Shown here piece by piece: positions 1 to 6,047 of a stretch of 12,541 bases of DNA (position 1 is the stretch's first letter; every line of letters begins with the position of its first letter). The position numbers and the translations under genes are program-made. The notes beneath the pieces were generated by a model. The model saw only the letters and a program-made list of their open reading frames with translations, was not told where the DNA came from and made no database searches. Source of the stretch: Anaerolineae bacterium (GTDB lineage Bacteria; Chloroflexota; Anaerolineae; JACIWR01). The stretch lies in assembly GCA_021162125.1 (NCBI GenBank), contig JAGGZG010000343.1, forward strand, positions 1-12,541, read 5' to 3'.

Positions 1-448
1 GTGTGTACATATGCCACACCCGATCGTAATGGTCGAAAATCAACATCGCCGCCGACAGCGCCAGCAACCCGATCATCCGCCGGCCCCCGGCCAGACACAG
101 GTGCACCCGCCATCCCTGCGACTTGAGCGTTTTCAGCAACTCGTGCACCACCTGCCAGGTTGCTACCGCGTCCGCTTCCTGCCGGATATCCACCAGCGGA
201 CGGGTCTTATCCCGGATTGCTATGTGCCGGAAGCGACAGGGCCGGCCAGCGTGGGCGTAGAAATCATCGGCAAACTCCTGTCCCAACTGGATCAACGCCC
301 GCTGCACCCGCACATCCTCCGGCGAGAGATGCAACACTACCACTTGCTCGATCTCTTCCCCCTGGGCCAGCAGCGCATCCAACGCGAACGTGACCACTTG
401 GGCCTGGCCACCCAGCGTGCTGAGCAATACGCTTCGAAACCCTTTCAT
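1..448 (-). CDS. CARF-like CRISPR-associated protein, Cas_NE0113 type (3' end outside window)
   Basis: The visible 149 codons hold an N-terminal motif, LLSTLGGQAQVVTFALDAL (residues 7-25), and a later LCLAGGRRMIGLLALSAAM stretch (about 118-136). The TLG-Q-VVT and GGR-M signatures are typical of the CARF-fold family Cas_NE0113 (TIGR02584) of type III CRISPR loci. Proteins of this fold bind cyclic oligoadenylate, and some degrade it as ring nucleases. Which of these this protein does cannot be told from the fragment. The chosen ATG is preceded by GGAAAGG at 6-nt spacing on the minus strand; an in-frame ATG two codons upstream is the alternative. Its start lies only 26 bp from the start of the divergent Csx3-fusion gene, which supports a joint CRISPR-accessory role. 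The C-terminal part lies beyond the left edge. The family assignment is from recognised motifs, not a database search. Confidence 0.72.
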   Translation of the reverse strand, partial: MKGFRSVLLSTLGGQAQVVTFALDALLAQGEEIEQVVVLHLSPEDVRVQRALIQLGQEFADDFYAHAGRPCRFRHIAIRDKTRPLVDIRQEADAVATWQVVHELLKTLKSQGWRVHLCLAGGRRMIGLLALSAAMLIFDHYDRVWHMYT

Positions 449-474
449 GAGCATCCTTTCCAAGAGGTGTACAG

Positions 475-1638
475 ATGGAACTCTTTCCCGCTATTCTAAT
501 TGGCGGCCCTCCCCACATGGGCAAATCCGTCTTGACCTACAGCTTGACCCACGCCCTTCGGGAGCGAGGCATCCAGCACTACGTCATACGCGCCTATCCC
601 GACGGCGAAGGAGACTGGGCCAATGAAAGCGACCAAAAACTGGTACGGCGCATCCGAATCAAAGGGCAGGGAATTCCCCAATGGGTGGACCGTATCTGCC
701 GCGACATCGCTGCCCGCCACCTTCCCCTGATCGTGGACGTCGGTGGACGTCCGACCTCAGACCAGGAGCGCATCTTCGATTGCTGCACCCACGCCATCCT
801 GCTCACCAGCGACGAGGACACTCACAACGCCTGGCAAGCTATGCTCGCCCGCCACGGCCTGATCCCCCTGGCTGACCTGCACTCCCAACTGCACGGTCGA
901 GACATCATCACCGATGCTGGCCCCGTCCTGCGTGGCGTCATCACCGGCCTGGAACGGGGCACGACCGCCGCCGGTTCCACCTTCGACGCCCTGGTCGAAC
1001 GGGTGGCTCGCATCTTTGCCTATGATCCCAACGAGCTGCGCCGCACCCACCTGGCCCTCGCCCCGGTCGAGACCGCCGTGGACCTCGACCGCCTGGCTCG
1101 CACCCTCGGCGTCCCCTTTACCGGCGAAAAAGCCACCTGGCAGCCCCACCACCTGCCCGCCGTGCTCGACTACCTGCCCGAAGCCGTCCCTCTGGGCATC
1201 TATGGGCGCGGCCCCAACTGGCTCTACGCAGCCATAGCCTTGCTGGCCACGCCCGCTCCTTTCGTCCAGTTCGACGTGCGGCTGGGCTGGGTACGGGCGG
1301 CGTCGCTGCCCATGGGGACGCCCGACCCTGCGGCTCCGCTCCAGGTACAATTACACGAGTTCCCCGATCACATCCTCGTGGAAAGCTCTTTGCCCACCGC
1401 CTATCTGGACTATAGCCAACTGGAGACGCTGACAATGCCTCCCGTTCCCGCCGGCTTCGGCATCATCCTCAGTGGCAAACTGCCGCTTTGGCTTTACACC
1501 AGCCTGGCCATTACTTATCGCGCTGCCCCGTGGATCGCTGTTTACCAACCCCAGGTGGGCGCCGTCGTCATTTACTCTGCCGATCCGGCCTACACCGGCG
1601 GCGACGTTCTCCCCTTACCCCTCTCGCCGCCCCGCTAA
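475..1638 (+). CDS. csx3: P-loop NTPase fused to tandem Csx3-like domains (CRISPR type III accessory)
   Basis: This 387-residue protein begins with a P-loop domain. Walker A is GPPHMGKS (11-18), with a Walker B-like LPLIVDVGG (83-91). The C-terminus is a recognisable Csx3 domain (about 289-382) with SGKLPLWLYTSLA, APWIAVYQPQVGAVV and GDV signatures. Csx3 is known in type III CRISPR systems as a manganese-dependent phosphodiesterase that cleaves cyclic tetra-adenylate, and fusions to an AAA/kinase-like domain are known. Residues about 225-280 repeat the same pattern 90 residues earlier (GRGPNWLY at 244-251, APFVQFDVRLG at 261-271), so I read them as a second, more degenerate Csx3 copy. In the C-terminal copy the positions matching the catalytic residues of archaeal Csx3 (H60, D69, R71, H80, recalled from the literature) are R349, Q358, Q360 and A369. 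The first copy keeps the D and R (D267, R269). The start ATG follows GAGGTG at 5-nt spacing. Confidence 0.86.
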   Translation: MELFPAILIGGPPHMGKSVLTYSLTHALRERGIQHYVIRAYPDGEGDWANESDQKLVRRIRIKGQGIPQWVDRICRDIAARHLPLIVDVGGRPTSDQERIFDCCTHAILLTSDEDTHNAWQAMLARHGLIPLADLHSQLHGRDIITDAGPVLRGVITGLERGTTAAGSTFDALVERVARIFAYDPNELRRTHLALAPVETAVDLDRLARTLGVPFTGEKATWQPHHLPAVLDYLPEAVPLGIYGRGPNWLYAAIALLATPAPFVQFDVRLGWVRAASLPMGTPDPAAPLQVQLHEFPDHILVESSLPTAYLDYSQLETLTMPPVPAGFGIILSGKLPLWLYTSLAITYRAAPWIAVYQPQVGAVVIYSADPAYTGGDVLPLPLSPPR

Positions 1639-1688
1639 TTCCTCACCATAGCCTCCACGGCGACGGGAGATTCGCCATTTGCCATTCG

Positions 1689-4073
1689 CTACCCACTCCC
1701 CGTCCCCACCTGATCCGCCCGGCGCAGGGCCCGCGCCAGCAGCGCGTAGGCCAGGAACTCGCCATCTCGCTGCGGGTCGACGAACAAATCCTCTATTGAC
1801 ATCCGCGCCGGGTCCTCGCTCACGAACATCTCTCCCACGTCAAGCCCCGCCGCGAATTGGGACGGCAGCCAGGCTAACGTCTCGGCCACGGCCTCGCCGG
1901 ACCCGGGGGCCAGTGCGTAGCGCCGGTACTCTCTGGTGAACGCCCCGTGATGCCGGGCGATGGCGGTAAAAGCAGCATTCAGCATCGGCTCGCACTCCCC
2001 CGCAGCCGCCGCCAACAACGGCGCAACCGCCACGGCCCCCTCGACGGCGTGCGGTGGCTTGCGGCCCAGGGCCCTCTGCTTCTCTCGGTGCAGCGGATTG
2101 CCCGGGTCGGAATCGGTGTGGGCGTAGAATCCAGGCGGGGCCGGCTGGCCGATGGCCCGCTGATAGCGCACCACCCACTCTTGCCAGCTCCGGTTGAGCT
2201 TGCCCACATCGTGAAAAAGCACCACCAGGTGCGCCACCCGCTCCACCACTCCCGCCGGCCAGCCAAAAGCACGCTCCAAACGGGCGGCTGCCGGGGCCAG
2301 TTCCGGCCAGGCCGTGCGCCGAAAAGCATCGTAAACCAGACGGACGTGATCGATGTAAGTCTCCAAGTGATAGAAGTAGCCACCGCGCGGAGCAGCGTCC
2401 CGCGCCGGGGCCAACCTGGCCCGGTAGCCGGTGCTCCGATCGGGCACGAAACCCAGGTCAGAGTCGTAACCGGCCAGCGCCGGATGCACCAGCACCAACA
2501 CCGACCCCGCCACATCACTTTTATCCCGCACCGGCAGCCAATCATAGACAGATCGTCCAGACTCGTCCTCATCGCCCAGGTCGTGCAAGGCCCGCACTCC
2601 CCAGTCTTCCAGGTCGAGTTCGTCTTCCCGCTCCAGCCACTTGCCCACTAGACCGTAGACTGTGTGAGGGTGTAGGCTGAAAGCCTCCGCCGCGAAAGGC
2701 CGTTCGGCCACCGCCTGTGGATCATCGTGCACGACGACCAGCCGCGACGATACTGCCCGAATCAGGTCACCGGCCTCGCCGGAGCGATGCCCGGCCATCA
2801 CGCCGTTCATCCTGCGGCGGTGCATCTCGCGCGTGGCCACCAACCCGTCAACGACGGCCCGGTCCCGGGGGCCATGCACGGCGCTGATCAACTCTTGCTC
2901 GTCACCAAAAGTTAACGCCTCGCCATCGCGAGCCCGGAATTCGGCCAGTGTGCGGGTGACCTCTTCCTCCTGGCCTCTGTAGGGCATCACGCTCTCGGTC
3001 AGGTCAATTGCCTCACCGTCAGCGTCGAATGCCTGGGGATAGATAAATACGTCGCCTTCCTCACCCTCATAGCGAGCACATCGTCCGGCCCGCTGCAGGA
3101 TGGCATTGGCCGGGGCCAGTTCGGTGTGCAACGTCTGGCAGGTGACATCCAGCCCCACCTCAATCACCTGGGTAGCGACCACGATCCAGCTCCCGCTCCC
3201 GTCGCCATCCTGGCCAAACAGTCGCCGGATCTCGCTCTCGATGCGTTGGCGGTCTTCCGGCAGGAAACGGCTGTGGAGCAAAAGCACCTGGGCAGCGCCC
3301 CGCTCAGGATGATCGCGCAACGCCTCGAATAAAGCACGGGCCCGGTCCACCACGTTGCAGACGACCAGGGTACGGCTTTTGTGCTGCGCCAGCACCGCCC
3401 CGGCCGATAGAGGCCCATCCGCGACGTGATAGCGGCGGGTCTTCTGCTGTGAGCGTAGCGCCTGCATCGCCTGACGGGCCGTGCCATCCTCCGGTACCAC
3501 CACTGCCCCCAGGGCATCCGCCAGTCCACGCAGCATGTCGGTCGAGAAAGTCGCGGTCATCAGTAAAAAAGGGGCCACCCCACGCAGCATGCGCAGCATC
3601 TCCAAAGTGGTAGGCAGCGTGGAGATGGGGTCGAACAGATGGAATTCGTCGAAGACGAGGTAGGACGCCGCCACGGCCCCGGCGTTCAGGTTGCTCAGCC
3701 GCCGGGGCAAGCTATAGGGCGAGAGCAGGAAGCTGCTCAATACCTGGTCTATGGTGGCAAAGGTGAGCGTGGCGGTCAATTCTTTATCGTCAGGATGCTC
3801 ACCGGTCTGGATGGCGACGCGGATGCGATCATCGCGCCCCGCTTTCCTCACCTTACTTTTGTACTCATCAACAAACTGATTGGCCAATACGCGCATCGGC
3901 ACGGCGTACAGGCATTTGTGAGGGAAATCGCGCCCGCGCTCGATGGCTTCCAGGAAAGGCAACATCGCCGCCATCGTTTTGCCCGCCCCGGTAGGAGCCT
4001 GCAGGATCACGTTGTGGTCACTCAAGAGCAACTCGGCCACCCGCCGCTGAAAAGGGTAAGGGATCATGCTCAT
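1689..4073 (-). CDS. cas3: CRISPR-associated helicase-nuclease Cas3, helicase-HD order
   Basis: This 794-residue protein has superfamily 2 helicase motifs at its N-terminus: Walker A APTGAGKT (26-33), the DEAD-box variant DEFH (142-145), MTATFS (172-177), and QRAGRCAR (327-334) as motif VI. The C-terminal part is an HD nuclease domain with HLETYIDH (569-576), FHDVGK (620-625), H675, the pair H708-H709, and D786. All expected metal-binding positions look intact. Cas3 unwinds and degrades target DNA after recruitment by a Cascade complex. Canonical Cas3 is HD first, then helicase. The reversed order seen here is known from subtype I-G (formerly I-U). No Cascade subunit lies in the window. The gene starts 3 bp after the WYL reading frame; its Shine-Dalgarno GGAGG sits inside the end of that gene, 7 nt before ATG, so the two are cotranscribed. 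It converges on the Csx3 fusion with 50 bp between the stops. Confidence 0.93.
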   Translation of the reverse strand: MSMIPYPFQRRVAELLLSDHNVILQAPTGAGKTMAAMLPFLEAIERGRDFPHKCLYAVPMRVLANQFVDEYKSKVRKAGRDDRIRVAIQTGEHPDDKELTATLTFATIDQVLSSFLLSPYSLPRRLSNLNAGAVAASYLVFDEFHLFDPISTLPTTLEMLRMLRGVAPFLLMTATFSTDMLRGLADALGAVVVPEDGTARQAMQALRSQQKTRRYHVADGPLSAGAVLAQHKSRTLVVCNVVDRARALFEALRDHPERGAAQVLLLHSRFLPEDRQRIESEIRRLFGQDGDGSGSWIVVATQVIEVGLDVTCQTLHTELAPANAILQRAGRCARYEGEEGDVFIYPQAFDADGEAIDLTESVMPYRGQEEEVTRTLAEFRARDGEALTFGDEQELISAVHGPRDRAVVDGLVATREMHRRRMNGVMAGHRSGEAGDLIRAVSSRLVVVHDDPQAVAERPFAAEAFSLHPHTVYGLVGKWLEREDELDLEDWGVRALHDLGDEDESGRSVYDWLPVRDKSDVAGSVLVLVHPALAGYDSDLGFVPDRSTGYRARLAPARDAAPRGGYFYHLETYIDHVRLVYDAFRRTAWPELAPAAARLERAFGWPAGVVERVAHLVVLFHDVGKLNRSWQEWVVRYQRAIGQPAPPGFYAHTDSDPGNPLHREKQRALGRKPPHAVEGAVAVAPLLAAAAGECEPMLNAAFTAIARHHGAFTREYRRYALAPGSGEAVAETLAWLPSQFAAGLDVGEMFVSEDPARMSIEDLFVDPQRDGEFLAYALLARALRRADQVGTGSG

Positions 4074-4076
4074 CGT

Positions 4077-4682
4077 TCACCCTCCAAAGTAAGTGGCAAA
4101 GGTCTGATCCAACGTATCGCCATCGGTCGCGCCACCCCGGCTGACCTGCCAACCATAGATTTCGGCCAGTCTTCTCGCCTCCCCCATCATCCGCTCCCGC
4201 AGGTCCTCCGGCTCCAGCACCTCCACGTCCGCGCCCCAGCCCCGGATCCAGGGCAGCATCTCCTGGGGCTCGGCCACCCGTGCCCGCCAGATCACGCTCC
4301 CATCGGGCTGTTCCTCTACCCGCTCACTGCGGTGCCAGCGCGTCTCGCGCACTCGGCCCGCCACCCGGGGGTGAAAGCGCAGCACCACCTCCACCGGCTG
4401 CGCCTCGGTGTACCAGATGCCCCAGGCGTCGGCCAGCAACTCGCGCGGGTCAAAGTCGGGTGGGATTTCGTAGGATGCAGCGGTCAACTCGATGCGCTGG
4501 ATGCGCTCCAGCTTGAACGTGCGCAGTGCCCCCGGTGGCTCCCGCCAGCCGATGACGTGCGTCGTCTGCCCCACCGCGTAGGGCTCGATGAAGTAAGGAG
4601 CGAAGTCGTACTCGTAGACCCGCCCGTTCTCATGCCGATGCCACAGGCGAACCTTCCGGCCCTGCGACCAGGCGCGGGTCAA
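4077..4682 (-). CDS. C-terminal half of split WYL regulator (WYL domain)
   Basis: The 201-residue frame begins at a TTG two codons after the amber stop. It contains the WYL-type core (about 7-70) with EYDFAPYFIEPYAVGQTTHV and IGWREPPGALRTFKLERI, then a C-terminal region including VEVVLRFHPRVAGRVRE and EMLPWIRGWGADVEVLEPE, which is common in this family. WYL domains usually sense a ligand, often nucleotide or nucleic-acid derived. No ribosome binding site is visible before the TTG, so independent expression would depend on reinitiation after the stop. It most likely survives as the tail of the interrupted regulator rather than as a separate gene. Confidence 0.6.
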   Translation of the reverse strand: MTRAWSQGRKVRLWHRHENGRVYEYDFAPYFIEPYAVGQTTHVIGWREPPGALRTFKLERIQRIELTAASYEIPPDFDPRELLADAWGIWYTEAQPVEVVLRFHPRVAGRVRETRWHRSERVEEQPDGSVIWRARVAEPQEMLPWIRGWGADVEVLEPEDLRERMMGEARRLAEIYGWQVSRGGATDGDTLDQTFATYFGG

Positions 4683-4685
4683 CGT

Positions 4686-5123
4686 CTACAGCACGTTCAG
4701 GTAGACGGGGTCATGACGTTGGGCCTGATCCTCCATCACCTCCGCCGACATCTTCAGGTGCTCCGCTACCCGTGGGGCCAGCTTTTCCAGGGCCAGGCCC
4801 AGCTTGCGGAGGGCGGCAGCGGCGTGGGGATTCTGCTTGTCGGTGCGGGTGGCCATCAGTCGGGCGGCCAGGTGTAAGGCCATGCTCTCGTGCAGGGTCA
4901 GCCGCACATTCGTCAGATAATGGTCGCGGTCAATGGCCAGCTTGCCGTCGTCGGTCTCGTAGACGGCGAAGCTGGCGGTCAGGTCCGGCAAATAGCGGTA
5001 GACCGTCGAGCGATTCACTCCCAGCCGCCGGGCGATCTCTGCCTGACTCAGCCCGTCGGGATAGTCCAGCAAGAGCGCCTCGATCTGCAACAGCCGTTCC
5101 GCTTTGCCCATCGCTCGTTCCAT
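4686..5123 (-). CDS. N-terminal half of split WYL regulator (HTH part)
   Basis: The frame encodes 145 residues. The helix-turn-helix is at residues 24-48 (GLSQAEIARRLGVNRSTVYRYLPDL), after a leading helix starting AERLLQIEALL. Residues 70-145 form the helical linker that normally joins the DNA-binding and WYL domains. Alone it could still bind DNA, but without ligand control, so it might act as a constitutive or dominant-negative regulator; this is inference. A GTG seven codons upstream is a possible earlier start, but AGGAGG at 6-nt spacing favours the ATG used here. An extended -10 promoter lies about 40 bp upstream. Confidence 0.7.
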   Translation of the reverse strand: MERAMGKAERLLQIEALLLDYPDGLSQAEIARRLGVNRSTVYRYLPDLTASFAVYETDDGKLAIDRDHYLTNVRLTLHESMALHLAARLMATRTDKQNPHAAAALRKLGLALEKLAPRVAEHLKMSAEVMEDQAQRHDPVYLNVL

Positions 5124-5161
5124 GTCCAGCCTCCTGCCACACACTCGTTGCTGCTGTACTC

Positions 5162-5170
5162 ATTATACCA
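5162..5170 (-). promoter_or_regulatory. Extended -10 promoter of the WYL-cas3 operon
   Basis: Read on the minus strand this is TGGTATAAT: a perfect TATAAT with the TG of an extended -10. It lies in the 97-bp gap between the winged-helix gene and the WYL regulator, about 40 bp upstream of the WYL start codon. A -35 match is poor (TTGCGT at 19-bp spacing), as is common for extended -10 promoters. Confidence 0.6.
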
Positions 5171-5220
5171 CCATCCCGCCGTCAGAACGCAACGTCTGGC
5201 CGCCAAAGGGTAATTTGCAC

Positions 5221-5424
5221 TCATTTGATCCGCCCCCAGGGCCATAACCGGCCTTTCCGGTCTTCACCGAGCAGCAAACCCGCCTCTTCGAGCGTCGGCA
5301 GCGCTCGCGTCACCGACGAGCGGGGAATACCCAATTTTCTGGCTATTCTGCCGGGGCGGATACCCGGCTCCCGTTCCACCACTTGCCAGATGGCCTCCAA
5401 CCGTTCCCTGCTTGCGCGTCGCAT
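5221..5424 (-). CDS. Small winged-helix transcriptional regulator
   Basis: The gene encodes a 67-residue protein that is almost entirely a winged helix-turn-helix. Helices run through ERLEAIWQVVEREPG and IRPGRIARKLGIPRSSVTRALPTLEEAGLL (22-51), followed by a short wing, GEDRKGRLWPWG. This resembles the DNA-binding core of MarR/ArsR/IclR-type repressors, without any effector domain, so it probably binds DNA as a dimer. The ATG chosen follows AGGAGG at 6-nt spacing; an in-frame ATG six codons upstream overlaps that ribosome binding site and is less likely. It lies 97 bp upstream of the WYL regulator on the same strand and may regulate itself or the WYL-cas3 operon. Its leader holds a long inverted repeat ending exactly at the start codon. 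Confidence 0.75.
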   Translation of the reverse strand: MRRASRERLEAIWQVVEREPGIRPGRIARKLGIPRSSVTRALPTLEEAGLLLGEDRKGRLWPWGRIK

Positions 5425-5473
5425 AACACACCTCCTGTCCATGGATTTGCCTCCATGGTACAGGAGGTGTGTT
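5425..5473 (-). promoter_or_regulatory. Long inverted repeat covering the ribosome binding site of the winged-helix gene
   Basis: The arms are 5425-5445 and 5452-5473, separated by a 6-nt loop. They are complementary over 21 bp with one unpaired base. In the minus-strand transcript the hairpin ends directly at the AUG (5424). It pairs the Shine-Dalgarno AGGAGG with a CCTCCT in the other arm. It could be a translational lid, a protein operator, or both. Confidence 0.7.
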
Positions 5474-5488
5474 GCAGGGAATGCAACA
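5470..5488. promoter_or_regulatory. TGTTGCA-N5-TGCAACA dyad, candidate operator
   Basis: This is a perfect 7-bp dyad with a 5-bp centre, upstream of the winged-helix gene and overlapping the outer end of its leader hairpin by 4 bp. The size and symmetry suit a homodimeric winged-helix repressor. The same TGTTGCA half-site occurs in both terminal repeats of the neighbouring small element. That it binds the adjacent regulator is inference. Confidence 0.45.
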
Positions 5489-5556
5489 GGGCGAGACTTT
5501 CCCGTGCCCATTTGCCCCGCCAGCTGCTTTCCACAACCACGGAGCTTTTATTATGC

Positions 5557-5709
5557 CAGTGTGTTGCATAAGTACTTTTAAGGGATTTGTCCTTGTGCCC
5601 GGTTGCCGGCCGGAGTCCGCAACTTGTTGCGGAACGGCCCGGACAAATCAGCCCCCGGTTAGCCAGAGCACCCCGAACAAGTTCGAGACTCCCCTTATGC
5701 AACACTCTG
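5557..5709. mobile_element. MITE-like element 1 (153 bp, 16-bp terminal inverted repeats, TATGC duplication)
   Basis: The left end CAGTGTGTTGCATAAG and the reverse complement of the right end, CAGAGTGTTGCATAAG, match at 15 of 16 bases. The 5-bp TATGC flanks the element immediately on both sides (5552-5556 and 5710-5714), as expected for a target-site duplication. There is no transposase. The interior holds a nested fold: outer arms 5584-5592 and 5641-5649 (9 bp, perfect) around an inner 7-bp stem at 5617-5632. The parent insertion-sequence family is not identified. Confidence 0.65.
5584..5649. repeat. Nested hairpin inside element 1
   Basis: The outer arms GATTTGTCC and GGACAAATC are perfect complements. 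The centre CCGCAACTTGTTGCGG is a 7-bp stem with a 2-nt loop, with further partial pairing of GGCCG and CGGCC between them. Such folding is typical of short non-autonomous elements and REP-like repeats. Confidence 0.6.
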
Positions 5710-5718
5710 TATGCAGAA

Positions 5719-5757
5719 AGCGCCAACTCGCTGAGCGGAACACTCATAGTTGGCGCT
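5719..5757. repeat. Isolated 10-bp inverted repeat
   Basis: The arms AGCGCCAACT (5719-5728) and AGTTGGCGCT (5748-5757) are perfect, with a 19-nt loop. The plus strand has a T-run 8 nt later, too distant for a convincing terminator, and no plus-strand gene ends upstream. The function is unknown. Confidence 0.5.
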
Positions 5758-5895
5758 GTCCATGTTTTTGTGCTTTATGCGGGGTGTGTACAGGCGACAC
5801 CTGGACTCTCCTGGCTCCGGTAAGGGCGCAATCCAATTACGCTCCTTTAGTCGATGGCCAGTGATCTCTAGACTCACCCCGGTTTGTATATCAAG

Positions 5896-6047
5896 GTTAC
5901 TACTCAGGCCAGCGGTTGAAACCGCGCCTGAGGAGCTAAAGCCGGCTGTCCACCTGCGTGGACAGGCGCGTCCACGCAGGTGGACGCTCGGCTGCAAGCC
6001 CTCTAGAGGCGATTTCAATCGCTAACAGAAGTAGCCTGAGCAGTTAC
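5896..6047. mobile_element. MITE-like element 2 (152 bp, GTTACT/GTAACT ends, 8-bp ATATCAAG duplication)
   Basis: The left end reads GTTACTACTCAGGCCA and the right end, reverse-complemented, GTAACTGCTCAGGCTA (13 of 16 identical). ATATCAAG flanks it directly at 5888-5895 and 6048-6055. An 8-bp duplication with ends close to GTAA recalls the IS66 family, so it may be an IS66-derived non-autonomous element; this is a guess from family knowledge. The whole element is close to one large palindrome: two subterminal hairpins (5911-5924 and 6009-6023) are inverted copies of each other, and the centre is a perfect 16-bp stem. No coding capacity is seen. Confidence 0.65.
5948..5985. repeat. Perfect 16-bp stem at the centre of element 2
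   Basis: GTCCACCTGCGTGGAC (5948-5963) and its exact reverse complement (5970-5985) are separated by the 6-nt loop AGGCGC. Each arm is itself palindromic at its ends (GTCCAC/GTGGAC), so a cruciform is possible. Confidence 0.8.

Larger units (their letters stand above)
4077..5123 (-). pseudogene. WYL-domain transcriptional regulator, interrupted by one in-frame amber codon
   Basis: Read through, this is a 348-codon frame with the usual WYL-regulator plan: an N-terminal helix-turn-helix, a helical linker, then a WYL ligand-binding domain and C-terminal extension. A single TAG at 4686-4688 (codon 146) breaks it between YLNVL and TLTRAW. The two parts are in the same frame with no gap. A single GAG-to-TAG change would explain it, because Glu fits well there in my recollection of related proteins. 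WYL proteins commonly regulate CRISPR loci, and this one sits 3 bp upstream of cas3 on the same strand, so a role in controlling cas3 is likely. The start is set by AGGAGG 6 nt before ATG. Alternatives to true loss are a sequencing error, amber readthrough, or two separately translated subunits. Confidence 0.8.

Noticed and set aside
11..499. Plus-strand open frame of 162 codons at the left edge
   Set aside because: It is antisense to the CARF-like gene, which has recognisable family motifs and a ribosome binding site.
1639..1688. Terminator or gene between the convergent csx3 and cas3 stops
   Set aside because: The 50 bp contain only a short imperfect repeat of GCCATT and no stable hairpin with a T-tract.
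3639..4877. Plus-strand open frame of 412 codons
   Set aside because: It is antisense across cas3 and the WYL regulator, both with clear motifs. Its composition is that of a GC-rich shadow frame.
5719..5775. Rho-independent terminator
   Set aside because: The T-run is 8 nt after the stem on the plus strand, where no gene ends upstream. On the minus strand only a short T-stretch follows.
5469..5864. Plus-strand open frame of 131 codons in the gene-free interval
   Set aside because: It runs straight through element 1 and several palindromes, has no ribosome binding site and shows no protein-like pattern.
5425..6047. CRISPR array among the repeats
   Set aside because: The repeats are inverted pairs and element ends, not regularly spaced direct repeats with unique spacers.
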